This document shows positions 13,440 through 19,804 of a stretch of 19,804 bases of DNA, piece by piece (positions within the stretch are counted from its first letter, which is position 1; each line of letters opens with the position of its first letter). The DNA comes from an uncultured Eubacteriales bacterium (GTDB taxonomy: Bacteria; Bacillota; Clostridia; Christensenellales; UBA1242), in NCBI GenBank assembly GCA_949096025.1, contig CARXKP010000001.1, positions 46,716 through 66,519 on the forward strand. The letters are read 5' to 3'. The position numbers and the translations under genes are program-made. A model generated the notes under the pieces. The model was not told the origin of the DNA. It ran no database searches and saw nothing but the letters and a program-made list of their open reading frames with translations.

Positions 13440-14099
13440 ATGATACAAATAAAAAGACAATGGTACGAACTTCTTAAAAGTGAATTTGACAAGGACTATT
13501 TCAAATCACTTCAAGAATTTTTAAAAAGCGAATATACAAAATATCAAATTTATCCAAGTGAGGATAAAATTTTTAATGCGTTAAATCACGTGCCACTTGA
13601 TAAAATCAAAGTGGTAATTATTGGACAAGACCCATATCACGAACCAGGACAAGCACAAGGGCTTTCTTTTTCTGTACCTTCAGATGTGCAAATTCCCCCT
13701 TCTCTTGTCAACATTATGACTGAAATTGAAAGTGATTTAGGTATCGTATGTAAAAAAGATGGTAATCTTGAACGTTGGGCAAATCAAGGAGTTCTTTTAT
13801 TAAACACCGTTCTTACTGTTAGACGAGGACAGGCAAATTCACACAAAGATAAAGGTTGGGAAAGAATAACAAGACGTATTATAGAACTTGTTGGTAAACG
13901 AGAAAAACCTGCGGTATTTCTTTTATGGGGTTCTTACGCACAAAGTTTTTCCGATCTAATAGGAAGTCAGCATTTAATTTTAAAAGCACCTCACCCTAGC
14001 CCATTATCAGCATATAGAGGTTTCTTTGGTTGCAAACACTTCTCAAAATGTAATGATTTTTTAATAAAGAATGGTGAGCAACCAATCGACTGGTCATAA
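13440..14099 (+). CDS. ung: uracil-DNA glycosylase, family 1
   Basis: 219 residues, the usual size. It removes uracil from DNA, the first step of base excision repair. The water-activating motif GQDPYH is present within VVIIGQDPYHEPGQAQGLSF, and the minor-groove loop HPSPLSAYRGFFGCKHF carries the catalytic histidine. LLNTVLTVRRGQANSH and the FLLWGSYAQ strand also match family 1. No Shine-Dalgarno sequence precedes the ATG, and no better in-frame start exists downstream before conserved sequence begins (W8). See the promoter entry for the leaderless reading. A small hairpin (CAAGCC/GGCTTG, 14102-14116) follows the stop. Confidence 0.97.
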   Translation: MIQIKRQWYELLKSEFDKDYFKSLQEFLKSEYTKYQIYPSEDKIFNALNHVPLDKIKVVIIGQDPYHEPGQAQGLSFSVPSDVQIPPSLVNIMTEIESDLGIVCKKDGNLERWANQGVLLLNTVLTVRRGQANSHKDKGWERITRRIIELVGKREKPAVFLLWGSYAQSFSDLIGSQHLILKAPHPSPLSAYRGFFGCKHFSKCNDFLIKNGEQPIDWS

Positions 14100-14144
14100 C
14101 ACAAGCCTTAGGCTTGACTATTATTATTTATAAATAAATTATAA

Positions 14145-14175
14145 AAAACAGTCTATATTTTAGACTGTTTTTTTC
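14145..14175. terminator. bidirectional terminator shared by ung and the HIT-like gene
   Basis: The 11-bp stem AAAACAGTCTA (14145-14155) with TAGACTGTTTT (14161-14171) has a five-base loop and a T run on the plus strand. The right arm also encodes the last codons of the minus-strand HIT-like gene (stop at 14160-14162). Confidence 0.85.
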
Positions 14176-14657
14176 ATCTCCTCTTTTAGCATTTTTGTGG
14201 TATTTGATATTTCGTCCAAATGTTCTTTATCTCTAAAATTAGCAAGAGCATAATCAAAAATAGATTTTAAATTCTTTAGTGTTTTACCAAATTTTTCTTT
14301 CATCCAGTTGTGTGCTGGCATTAACCATATGTGAAAATGGTAACCTTCTTTTTCTTGTTGTACTATATTAAAATGAGAACATATATTAAGTTCTTTAAGT
14401 TTTATTAAAAGTTTATTTATAAGTTTTATAAGATTTACCCTTTCATTTTCTGTCATTTCATTTATCGAAGAAATACATCGTTTAGTTGAAATAACAATGA
14501 AGCCATTTATAGGAAGTTCAAAATCCTGTACTACAAAAAATTCCTCATCTTCATATACAACATCTCCAAAAGATGGAAGATTTCCTTTTACAATTTCGCA
14601 ACCTAGGCACCCTTCATACTCAAACTCTTTTCCATCGCATCTGACAACTTTATTCAT
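14160..14657 (-). CDS. HIT-like nucleotide hydrolase/transferase family protein
   Basis: 165 residues from the ATG at 14657, preceded by AGGGGGC; the longer reading to 14726 adds an unlikely hydrophobic leader. The N terminus has GCLGCEIVKGNLPS (C17, C20), the CxxC-xIIxG pattern of HIT proteins. The core strand reads YHFHIWLMP. H107 and the expected catalytic H109 are present, but the third histidine of HxHxH is replaced by W111. HIT proteins hydrolyse or transfer nucleotidyl groups, for example on dinucleoside polyphosphates or AMP-amidates. The tryptophan makes this a divergent branch, with substrate unknown. The last 40 residues are a charged helix beyond the core. Confidence 0.8.
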   Translation of the reverse strand: MNKVVRCDGKEFEYEGCLGCEIVKGNLPSFGDVVYEDEEFFVVQDFELPINGFIVISTKRCISSINEMTENERVNLIKLINKLLIKLKELNICSHFNIVQQEKEGYHFHIWLMPAHNWMKEKFGKTLKNLKSIFDYALANFRDKEHLDEISNTTKMLKEEMKKTV

Positions 14658-14676
14658 AAAGCCCCCTATCAAATTT

Positions 14677-14704
14677 ATTTTATCACAAAAGAAATTATTA
14701 GCAA
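14677..14704 (-). promoter_or_regulatory. likely promoter of the HIT-like gene
   Basis: On the minus strand, TTGCTA (14699-14704) and TAAAAT (14677-14682) have a 16-base spacer. The expected start is near 14670, next to the AGGGGG site. Confidence 0.55.
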
Positions 14705-14737
14705 ACAAAATATATAACAATAACACATTTTACAAAC

Positions 14738-14767
14738 AAAAAATGCAGGCTTAAAAGTCTGCATTTT
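14738..14767 (-). terminator. terminator of the acidic membrane protein gene
   Basis: AAAATGCAG (14740-14748) pairs with CTGCATTTT (14759-14767). The minus-strand transcript ends in a T run beyond the stem. It lies 12 bases after the stop of the gene at 14780. Confidence 0.8.
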
Positions 14768-14779
14768 CTATTAAATTTA

Positions 14780-15964
14780 TTATTCTTCTGTTGTTTCACC
14801 CTTTAATTGAGCAATAGCATCTTGAAGTTTCTTAATATCATCTTTAATTATTTCGTTTTGAGATGATAAGAGAGTGAATATTTGTTCGAGAAGTGGATAT
14901 CTTTCTTGGTTCTTATCCATTACTTCTTGGCAGTGTTGAACTGAAAGTTTAAGTCCGTCAAGAAGGTCAAGATCTTCTGCAAGTTTTTGTGCTTTCTCAT
15001 TGTCAATATCAGCATAATTATTTACACCGTAAAGAACTACTTTTTGTTTAGCAACAAGTGCTTCTTTTCTACGCAATTTCTTTTCATCACTTTCAAGAGT
15101 ATTCTTAACTCTTCTTAATGGAATGAATTCCTTCTTGCACTTACGAAGTTCTTTTTCGTTGTTTTTGAGTTTTTCTTGTTCTTCAGCAAGACGAGCTTCA
15201 AGTTCTTCAAGAGTGAAGTTTGTAGCAAGAGCATTTGTTCCGGCATCTTTTGCCTCTTGCATCTTCTCTTCTACGATTTCCTCTTCAACTTTCTTAGCAA
15301 CTTCTTCTTCAGTTACTGTAGTTTCTGTAACAATAGGAGCAACAACTGTTGGTTGTGGATCTTCGTCTGGAGTTTCTTCAGTAGTAGTTTCTTCTGTTGG
15401 TTCTGTAGCAGGCTCTTCTACTGGAGCAACCTCTTCTTCCACAGGAGTTTCCTCAACTGGTTCTTCAACTGGAGTTTCTTCCTCTTCAGTAAGATCAACT
15501 GTATCATCAACGTCTTCTTCCTCTTCTTCTGCTTCTCTTTCTTCTTGCATCTTAGCAAGTCTTTCAAGAAGTTCTTTTCTACGTTGTCTAATGTATTCAG
15601 TTGTATCATCGTCTTCCTCTGTTTCTTCAGTAGTTTCTTCTTCTACTTCTTCTTCAACAGGAGTTTCTTCAACTGTTTCTTCCTCTTCTTCCTCATTAGG
15701 ATCGTAGGCTTCTACTTGACCATTTCCACTGCCATACAAAACAGTAGCGATTTCTGGGTCTTTTCTCGCTTCTTCTGCGTTTTCAAGAGCATTAACTCTT
15801 TCTTCAAGTTCTTTTTGTTGTTTAAGTTGTTTTTCTCTGATTGCATCAACATCTTTCTTTTTACCAGAAATTCCCATAAGAAGGTCACCTAAAAAGTAAA
15901 GAAGGAAACCTCCTGCAACAATGATGCCAAGAACAACAAGTACTGCAATAATCACTGAATCCAT
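14780..15964 (-). CDS. single-span membrane protein with long acidic linker and C-terminal coiled coil
   Basis: 394 residues. One N-terminal membrane helix (about 3-26) is followed by a basic patch (GKKK, 34-37), which puts the rest in the cytoplasm. A first coiled segment spans 40-66. Residues 91-235 are extremely acidic, with repeated (T)PVEE units at 102, 165, 174 and 181 and long Glu runs, split by a basic helix (124-142). A long coiled coil (about 250-385) ends the chain. The layout resembles scaffold proteins such as EzrA/FtsZ anchors or ribosome/RNA tethers, but no family is recognised and no function is claimed. It lies 59 bases downstream of ssrA with no clear terminator or promoter between. 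Large antisense open frames here are artefacts of the GAA/GAG-rich sequence. Confidence 0.75.
   Translation of the reverse strand: MDSVIIAVLVVLGIIVAGGFLLYFLGDLLMGISGKKKDVDAIREKQLKQQKELEERVNALENAEEARKDPEIATVLYGSGNGQVEAYDPNEEEEEETVEETPVEEEVEEETTEETEEDDDTTEYIRQRRKELLERLAKMQEEREAEEEEEDVDDTVDLTEEEETPVEEPVEETPVEEEVAPVEEPATEPTEETTTEETPDEDPQPTVVAPIVTETTVTEEEVAKKVEEEIVEEKMQEAKDAGTNALATNFTLEELEARLAEEQEKLKNNEKELRKCKKEFIPLRRVKNTLESDEKKLRRKEALVAKQKVVLYGVNNYADIDNEKAQKLAEDLDLLDGLKLSVQHCQEVMDKNQERYPLLEQIFTLLSSQNEIIKDDIKKLQDAIAQLKGETTEE
15300..15700 (-). repeat. low-complexity Glu/Thr/Val/Pro-coding repeat tract
   Basis: Within the acidic membrane protein gene, degenerate short units coding (T)PVEE and EETTEE recur. 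On the plus strand they read as GTTTCTTC- and TCTTCAAC-type blocks. This is a coding repeat that could change length by recombination. Confidence 0.7.
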
Positions 15965-16023
15965 AATAAATTACACTTCCTTTTAATTAATTTGGCTTTG
16001 ATTTCTTTTGACCACTTTAGCAT

Positions 16024-16411
16024 TGGTGGAGACGGCGGGAATTGAACCCGCTTCCGAAAAACTTAATTAAAACTTTTCTACACGCTTAGTATATGCTTTT
16101 TTTTAATTTATAGTTAAGTCATACACAACTTTCTATAAACGAGCCTTTTTTATTTGCATTCACTATAAAGACAAACTTATGAATGTAGAGCGCTTGAGAT
16201 AATCCCCGAACTAACTTTTAGCGGAAAGAAAGTGGAGAGGTTAAAAAATAATTAACCGTGATTTTTTGTTAGGCTACACAAGCAAGGCTTGGCATTCTAA
16301 CTACGTTATTTTCGTTTGCGTTTATTTGCAAGTTGTCCCTTTTTAGGTGAGAACACCACCGCGTGCTTTGCATTTTAACAAATGCTCCCCGTCGAAACCA
16401 ATAACGCCCCC
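16024..16411 (-). ncRNA. ssrA: transfer-messenger RNA (tmRNA)
   Basis: 388 bases, one-piece form. The 5' end GGGGGCG pairs with CGTCTCC at the 3' end (two G:T pairs), followed by A and an encoded CCA (16024-16026). The T arm GGGTTCAATTCCC and the 5' GGTTTCGACGGGG segment are canonical. The tag frame opens at GCA (16319) and stops with TAA (16269-16271). It reads ANENNVVRMPSLACVA, 16 residues, which starts like other tags but ends CVA instead of the usual LAA. With SmpB it rescues ribosomes stalled on broken mRNA and marks the product for proteolysis. It begins 13 bases after the smpB stop, too close for a separate promoter upstream of it, so it is probably processed from a joint transcript. 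Confidence 0.97.
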
Positions 16412-16424
16412 ATAAAAACTTGGG

Positions 16425-16868
16425 TTAATCGTTTTTGATTGCTCGGTCAATATCCCTACGGATTGCCCTATCCTTAAGGACCTCCCTCTTATCATAAAGT
16501 TTTTTACCCTTCGCAAGCCCTATCTCAACTTTGGCTTTGCCATTTGACATATAGACTTTAGTAGGCACAATGGAAAACCCCTTTTCCTTCACCTTACGCT
16601 CGAGTTTTATAATTTCATCTTTATGTAAGAGCAACCTCCTTGATTGCTTCGTTTTGCTATCAGAAGGAGATTGTCCGTCAACTGGAGCAATGTAACAATT
16701 TTTGAGAAGAGCCTCGCCATTTTTAATTTCGACATAACTATCACTCAAACTTATTTTGCCCTTGCTAACAGATTTTATCTCACCACCTTTAAGTTCAACA
16801 CCTGCCTCAAGTAGGTCTGAAACGAAGAAATTATGATAAGCCTTTTTATTGTTTGTTAAAATCTTCAT
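16425..16868 (-). CDS. smpB: SmpB, tmRNA-binding protein
   Basis: 147 residues, normal length. It binds the tRNA-like domain of tmRNA and brings it to stalled ribosomes. Family blocks are clear: NKKAYHNFFVSDLLEAGVEL, then GGEIKSVSKGKISLSDSYV, then the loop region with RRLLLHKDEI, and a basic C-terminal tail beginning GKKLYDKREVLKDR. That tail enters the mRNA channel. It lies directly upstream of ssrA and downstream of rnr, the order conserved in many Bacillota. ATG is preceded by AGGAG, but the best promoter overlaps that site (see the promoter entry). Confidence 0.97.
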   Translation of the reverse strand: MKILTNNKKAYHNFFVSDLLEAGVELKGGEIKSVSKGKISLSDSYVEIKNGEALLKNCYIAPVDGQSPSDSKTKQSRRLLLHKDEIIKLERKVKEKGFSIVPTKVYMSNGKAKVEIGLAKGKKLYDKREVLKDRAIRRDIDRAIKND

Positions 16869-16878
16869 CTCGTCTCCT

Positions 16879-16907
16879 ATTATAACACTTTATTTTGTAT
16901 TTTTCAA
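16879..16907 (-). promoter_or_regulatory. promoter of smpB-ssrA, -10 box abutting the ribosome binding site
   Basis: TTGAAA (16902-16907) and TATAAT (16879-16884) have a 17-base spacer on the minus strand. AGGAG follows the -10 box directly, and the predicted start (about 16872) is only four bases before the ATG at 16868. Between 16908 and 17044 the sequence is AT-rich without a clear GC hairpin to end the rnr transcript. Confidence 0.65.
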
Positions 16908-17044
16908 TACCTTAGCCGAATTTTTTATTAAAAATATAAAAAAATTATAAAATTTTGTACTTTTTTTAATATTTTTTATTAATTTTAATAAAAATCACGC
17001 TAATTATTCATAATTTTTAATATATTTATGCTTAAATTAATAAA

Positions 17045-19138
17045 TTAATTTTTTAAAAATCTCTCAAATGTAAAATCAATTTTTCTAGTATATATATTTG
17101 CTGAAACAAGTTTAACTTCAAGCCTATCTCCAACAGCAAAAGTTAATCTATTTCCTTTGAGTTTAAGTTGTTTTTCAAACAACAAAAATCCGTCATCTGG
17201 AAGATCCTCAATTCTAATAAGTCCCTCAACTGTATTGTCTAGTTCAACAAAAATTCCAAAGTTTGTAACCGAGGATACAACTCCCTCGAAAAGTTCTCCA
17301 ACACTATCCTTCATAAGGTATGCCTTCCAAAGGTCATCAACTTCACGCTCTGCTTTATCCGCATTTTTTTCGGTTAAACTTGACTGCTCGCCTGCTTCAA
17401 ACGTAAATTCATCAAGTTCTTCCTTTCTTTGCCAAGTGAGTTCTCCTTTTTTCAAGCATTCTTTAATAATTCTATGAATTGTAAGGTCAGGATATCTTCT
17501 AATCGGAGAAGTAAAATGGCAATAATACTGAAGAGCAAGACCAAAATGACCTCGACACTCATTGAAATATTTTGCTTTCTGCATTGAACGCAAAATCACT
17601 TTATTAACCGTTTCAGTATATGGTTTATCTTCACAAAGCTTAATAAGGTCTTGATAGAAGGAAGGAGTAATATTGTTTGGAAGTTTTGGAGTTTTAATAT
17701 TAAGTCCTTTAAGATAATCTAAAACTGCAAGTGCCTTTTCCTTTCTAGGTGCCTCGTGAATACGATATAGGAAAGGTATCCCTCGGTCACAAAATTCTTT
17801 TGCTACAGTCTTATTGGCAAGAACCATAAAGTCCTCTATTAGACGATGGGCATCATTTCTATCCCTCTTTTCAAAACCGACAGCCATTCCATTTTCATCG
17901 AAGACAAATTGAACTTCAGGAATTTCAAAATCAAGGCTTCCCATCTTTTTATTATTTTCTTCAATCCTCTTTGCAAGAGCCCCCATAAGAAGTAATTCTT
18001 CTTTTACACTTTCGGTCTTTTCATCCGCTTCTTGTCCACAAAGAACCTTATACACATTTGTATAATTGAGGCGAGCCTTACTTTTAATTACACTTTCATA
18101 TATTTTATGTGCTTTTACATTTCCCTCTTCGTCAAGTGTCATTTCACAGGTCAGGGTAAGTCTTTCAACATTTTCATTGAGAGAGCAGATACCATTTGAA
18201 AGTTCTTTAGGTAGCATTGGCAGTACTGATGTTGGGAAATATACACTTGTCCCTCTTGTCCAAGCCTCTTTATCAAGTTCAGTATCATACTTTACATACT
18301 CACCAACATCGGCAATATGAACACCAAGAATATACCCACCTTCTGTCTTTTTTATTGAAACAGCATCATCAAGATCTTTTGCATCTTCGCCGTCAATGGT
18401 AAAAATAACTTCATCAGTCAAATTTACTCTACCTTGTTTTTGAGAAAGCAAAACTTCTTGTGATAACTTCTTAGCCTCGCCAACTACTTTATCAGGAAAA
18501 ACTTCATAAAGTCCGTGGTCACGAATAATTGCAAGTTCGCAGGCCTTTATATCATCGCTCTTACCAAGCACTTCTATAACTCTTCCTGTTACTACAGCAC
18601 CGTGAGCAACTTGAACTACAACCCTATCATTCTCTTCATATTTTAGTCCACCTGTCAATTTAACTTTGAAAGGCATATGATTGTTATCTGGTTCTACAAA
18701 GAAAGTTTTACCTATCTTTACAACCACACCAGAAAGCACTTTAATAGGGCTATAGATTTTCATAACCTTTCCGTCAATGCCATCCTCGCTTGCAGAAAGA
18801 ATTTTTACAATGACCTTATCACCATCTATCGCTCCACCACAGGCACTTGCAGAAATAAAAATATCTTCTTTATCCAGGTCAGGCAAATGACAAAAGCCAA
18901 AGCCCTTTGAATTTCCCATAAAAGTTCCTCTAACATATTCTTTAGAAGGAACTGTGACAATATGTTTTTTATCTAATTCAAAAATTTGCCCGTCATTTTC
19001 AAGTATAGAATAAGCCTTTTTAACATCTTCAAGCGGAAGCGAATATGTTTTTGAAACAAAATAAAAAAGATTATCTTTCCCTTTAAAAGAAAGACTATCT
19101 TTTTTTAGCAAATCTAATAAAATTTTTTTTGCTGTCAT
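17045..19138 (-). CDS. rnr: ribonuclease R, 3'-to-5' exoribonuclease
   Basis: 697 residues, slightly short for the family. It degrades structured RNA and, with tmRNA, clears non-stop mRNAs. An N-terminal winged helix is followed by cold-shock-like domains (about 65-185: VRGTFMGNSKGFGF). The RNB catalytic core holds TIDGEDAKDLDDAVS with metal-binding D249, D255, D257 and D258. HLIEDFMVLANK-type and QKAKYF...HFGLALQYYCHFTSPIRRYPD blocks follow, and an S1 domain spans about 610-695. The Lys-rich tail found in longer RNase R proteins is lacking. The ATG overlaps the secG stop by one base, so the two are coupled; smpB-ssrA follows 176 bases downstream. Confidence 0.95.
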   Translation of the reverse strand: MTAKKILLDLLKKDSLSFKGKDNLFYFVSKTYSLPLEDVKKAYSILENDGQIFELDKKHIVTVPSKEYVRGTFMGNSKGFGFCHLPDLDKEDIFISASACGGAIDGDKVIVKILSASEDGIDGKVMKIYSPIKVLSGVVVKIGKTFFVEPDNNHMPFKVKLTGGLKYEENDRVVVQVAHGAVVTGRVIEVLGKSDDIKACELAIIRDHGLYEVFPDKVVGEAKKLSQEVLLSQKQGRVNLTDEVIFTIDGEDAKDLDDAVSIKKTEGGYILGVHIADVGEYVKYDTELDKEAWTRGTSVYFPTSVLPMLPKELSNGICSLNENVERLTLTCEMTLDEEGNVKAHKIYESVIKSKARLNYTNVYKVLCGQEADEKTESVKEELLLMGALAKRIEENNKKMGSLDFEIPEVQFVFDENGMAVGFEKRDRNDAHRLIEDFMVLANKTVAKEFCDRGIPFLYRIHEAPRKEKALAVLDYLKGLNIKTPKLPNNITPSFYQDLIKLCEDKPYTETVNKVILRSMQKAKYFNECRGHFGLALQYYCHFTSPIRRYPDLTIHRIIKECLKKGELTWQRKEELDEFTFEAGEQSSLTEKNADKAEREVDDLWKAYLMKDSVGELFEGVVSSVTNFGIFVELDNTVEGLIRIEDLPDDGFLLFEKQLKLKGNRLTFAVGDRLEVKLVSANIYTRKIDFTFERFLKN

Positions 19139-19461
19139 TATTTAATACCTGCTATAAGTTCTGTAATAAAGAAAGTAAGGATGCAAACACAAATAATAAC
19201 TGCCATTGCAATGGTGATTCTCTTTAAAATGCTATCTCTCGAAGCACCTTTATTTTGAGAATAATAACTTTCCTGTTTAGCACCAGTGAAAGCATCCATA
19301 TTATTATTGTTTTCAGTTGACTGCATAAGAGTAGTGATAATCATAACAATAGCAGCAGCAATTATAACTCCAAATAAAACATAACGAAGTACAGGTAAAA
19401 CTCTTGTAGCAAAATCGCTCGCAATTTCATCAGCAAGCAAAGTTGAAATGTAAAAATTCAT
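19138..19461 (-). CDS. secG: SecG, preprotein translocase subunit
   Basis: 107 residues, with two membrane helices (about 24-46 and 84-104). Between them is the SecG-type cytoplasmic loop TLMQSTENNNNMDAFTGA...ESYYSQNKG. It supports SecYE-mediated export at the membrane. The loop is richer in Asn and Gln than the usual Gly/Ser-rich version, and the N-terminal 20 residues are an extension. GGAG precedes the ATG. Position immediately upstream of rnr is the standard Bacillota arrangement and supports the call. Confidence 0.88.
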   Translation of the reverse strand: MNFYISTLLADEIASDFATRVLPVLRYVLFGVIIAAAIVMIITTLMQSTENNNNMDAFTGAKQESYYSQNKGASRDSILKRITIAMAVIICVCILTFFITELIAGIK

Positions 19462-19482
19462 AATAAAACTAATCTCCTTAAA

Positions 19483-19728
19483 TTACAACATCGTAGTGAA
19501 CCAAACAAATAGTAAAATGACTATAATAAGAAGGAATATATATCCCCAAGCAATTTTAGTTGTACGTTTTACACTAACAACAATTAATGATGTCCTAATA
19601 ATGCCATAAAACAATAGTGCAGCGAGACAGAAAAGAGCAACCAAAACAATAATAATTCCAGTATCACCAATGCTACGGTTTATTGATCTTCCCCAATCTT
19701 CCAAAAAATTACAAAGAAAACTCATCAT
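19483..19728 (-). CDS. small two-helix membrane protein of unknown function
   Basis: 81 residues with membrane helices at about 23-45 and 59-79. The joining loop is short and basic (SVKRTTK), so both ends are probably outside. ATG is doubled (19728 and 19725), with AGGAGAAG upstream. The family is unrecognised. It is the first gene of the operon, 21 bases before secG, so it may be a partner of the Sec translocon; this rests on location only. Confidence 0.75.
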   Translation of the reverse strand: MMSFLCNFLEDWGRSINRSIGDTGIIIVLVALFCLAALLFYGIIRTSLIVVSVKRTTKIAWGYIFLLIIVILLFVWFTTML

Positions 19729-19745
19729 AAACTTCTCCTAGTTTT

Positions 19746-19774
19746 AGTATATCATATTTTTTAGATACTTGCAA
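19746..19774 (-). promoter_or_regulatory. promoter of the secG-rnr operon
   Basis: On the minus strand, TTGCAA (19769-19774) and TATACT (19746-19751) are separated by 17 bases. The expected start (about 19739) falls at the first bases of the AGGAG site, so the leader is about 11 bases. Confidence 0.75.
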
Positions 19775-19804
19775 GAGAAATTTTTTAAAAATTGCTTATT
19801 ATAT

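Noticed and set aside
14661..14669. Second G run (G5) before the HIT-like gene as another phase-variable tract
   Set aside because: It is short, forms part of the ribosome binding site, and is well within normal variation.
15123..15707. Long plus-strand open frames (Ser-rich and Phe-rich) opposite the acidic protein gene
   Set aside because: They are mirror images of GAA/GAG-rich codons on the minus strand. Composition is monotonous, and no ribosome site or family match is visible.
1..19804. Alternative genetic code with TGA as tryptophan
   Set aside because: TGA ends tyrS, recX and the gene upstream of mazF at sensible places, and the tRNA-Trp has anticodon CCA.

Overview
The window is about 30% GC and uses the standard bacterial code. 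TGA ends several genes, and the only tRNA present is an ordinary tRNA-Trp with anticodon CCA. Strong AGGAGG-type ribosome binding sites, a T-box leader, a DnaD/DnaI-type helicase-loading pair, an EndoA-like MazF and the order secG-rnr-smpB-ssrA all point to a low-GC Bacillota, probably a clostridial lineage. That placement is inferred from gene content. No insertion sequence, prophage or CRISPR array is visible; this is a compact chromosomal housekeeping region with a few odd loci.

Layout, left to right. (1) 52-2496, plus strand: a promoter, then a protein with four DnaD-like repeats and a DnaI/DnaC-type loader ATPase. (2) 2525-3862, minus strand: a HAD nucleotidase-like gene and a cysteine-rich metallo-beta-lactamase-fold hydrolase. 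(3) 3943-4095: tRNA-Trp with its own promoter and terminator. (4) 4255-5830, plus strand: a consensus promoter, a small unknown ORF, a frame-disrupted small ORF, an MTH1-like Nudix hydrolase and a PH-domain membrane protein. (5) 5869-6448, minus strand: MazF preceded by a small overlapping gene that does not look like MazE. (6) 6486-10468, minus strand: a tyrosine T-box leader driving a GNAT acetyltransferase, a nucleotidyltransferase, tyrS, a single-domain IMPACT/YigZ protein and recX.

(7) 10579-12341, plus strand: a NifU-like scaffold protein and a GGGtGRT protein, a conserved pair of unknown function. (8) 12346-13110, minus strand: a four-helix membrane protein whose promoter spacer contains a run of eight G, a strong candidate for phase variation. 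(9) 13218-13400, minus strand: a start-less coding remnant overlapping the ung promoter. (10) 13440-14099: ung, apparently leaderless. (11) 14160-14704: a HIT-like hydrolase. (12) 14740-16907: smpB, ssrA (tmRNA) and a very acidic single-span membrane coiled-coil protein. (13) 17045-19774: a small membrane protein, secG and rnr in one operon.

How the parts work together: the right end is a ribosome-rescue, RNA-decay and secretion module. The T-box ties tyrS and four unrelated genes to the charging state of tRNA-Tyr. The left end supplies helicase loading for replication. The best candidates for undescribed biology are the G8 promoter, the scaffold/GGGtGRT pair, the non-MazE partner of MazF, the unusual tmRNA tag and the acidic membrane protein beside ssrA.
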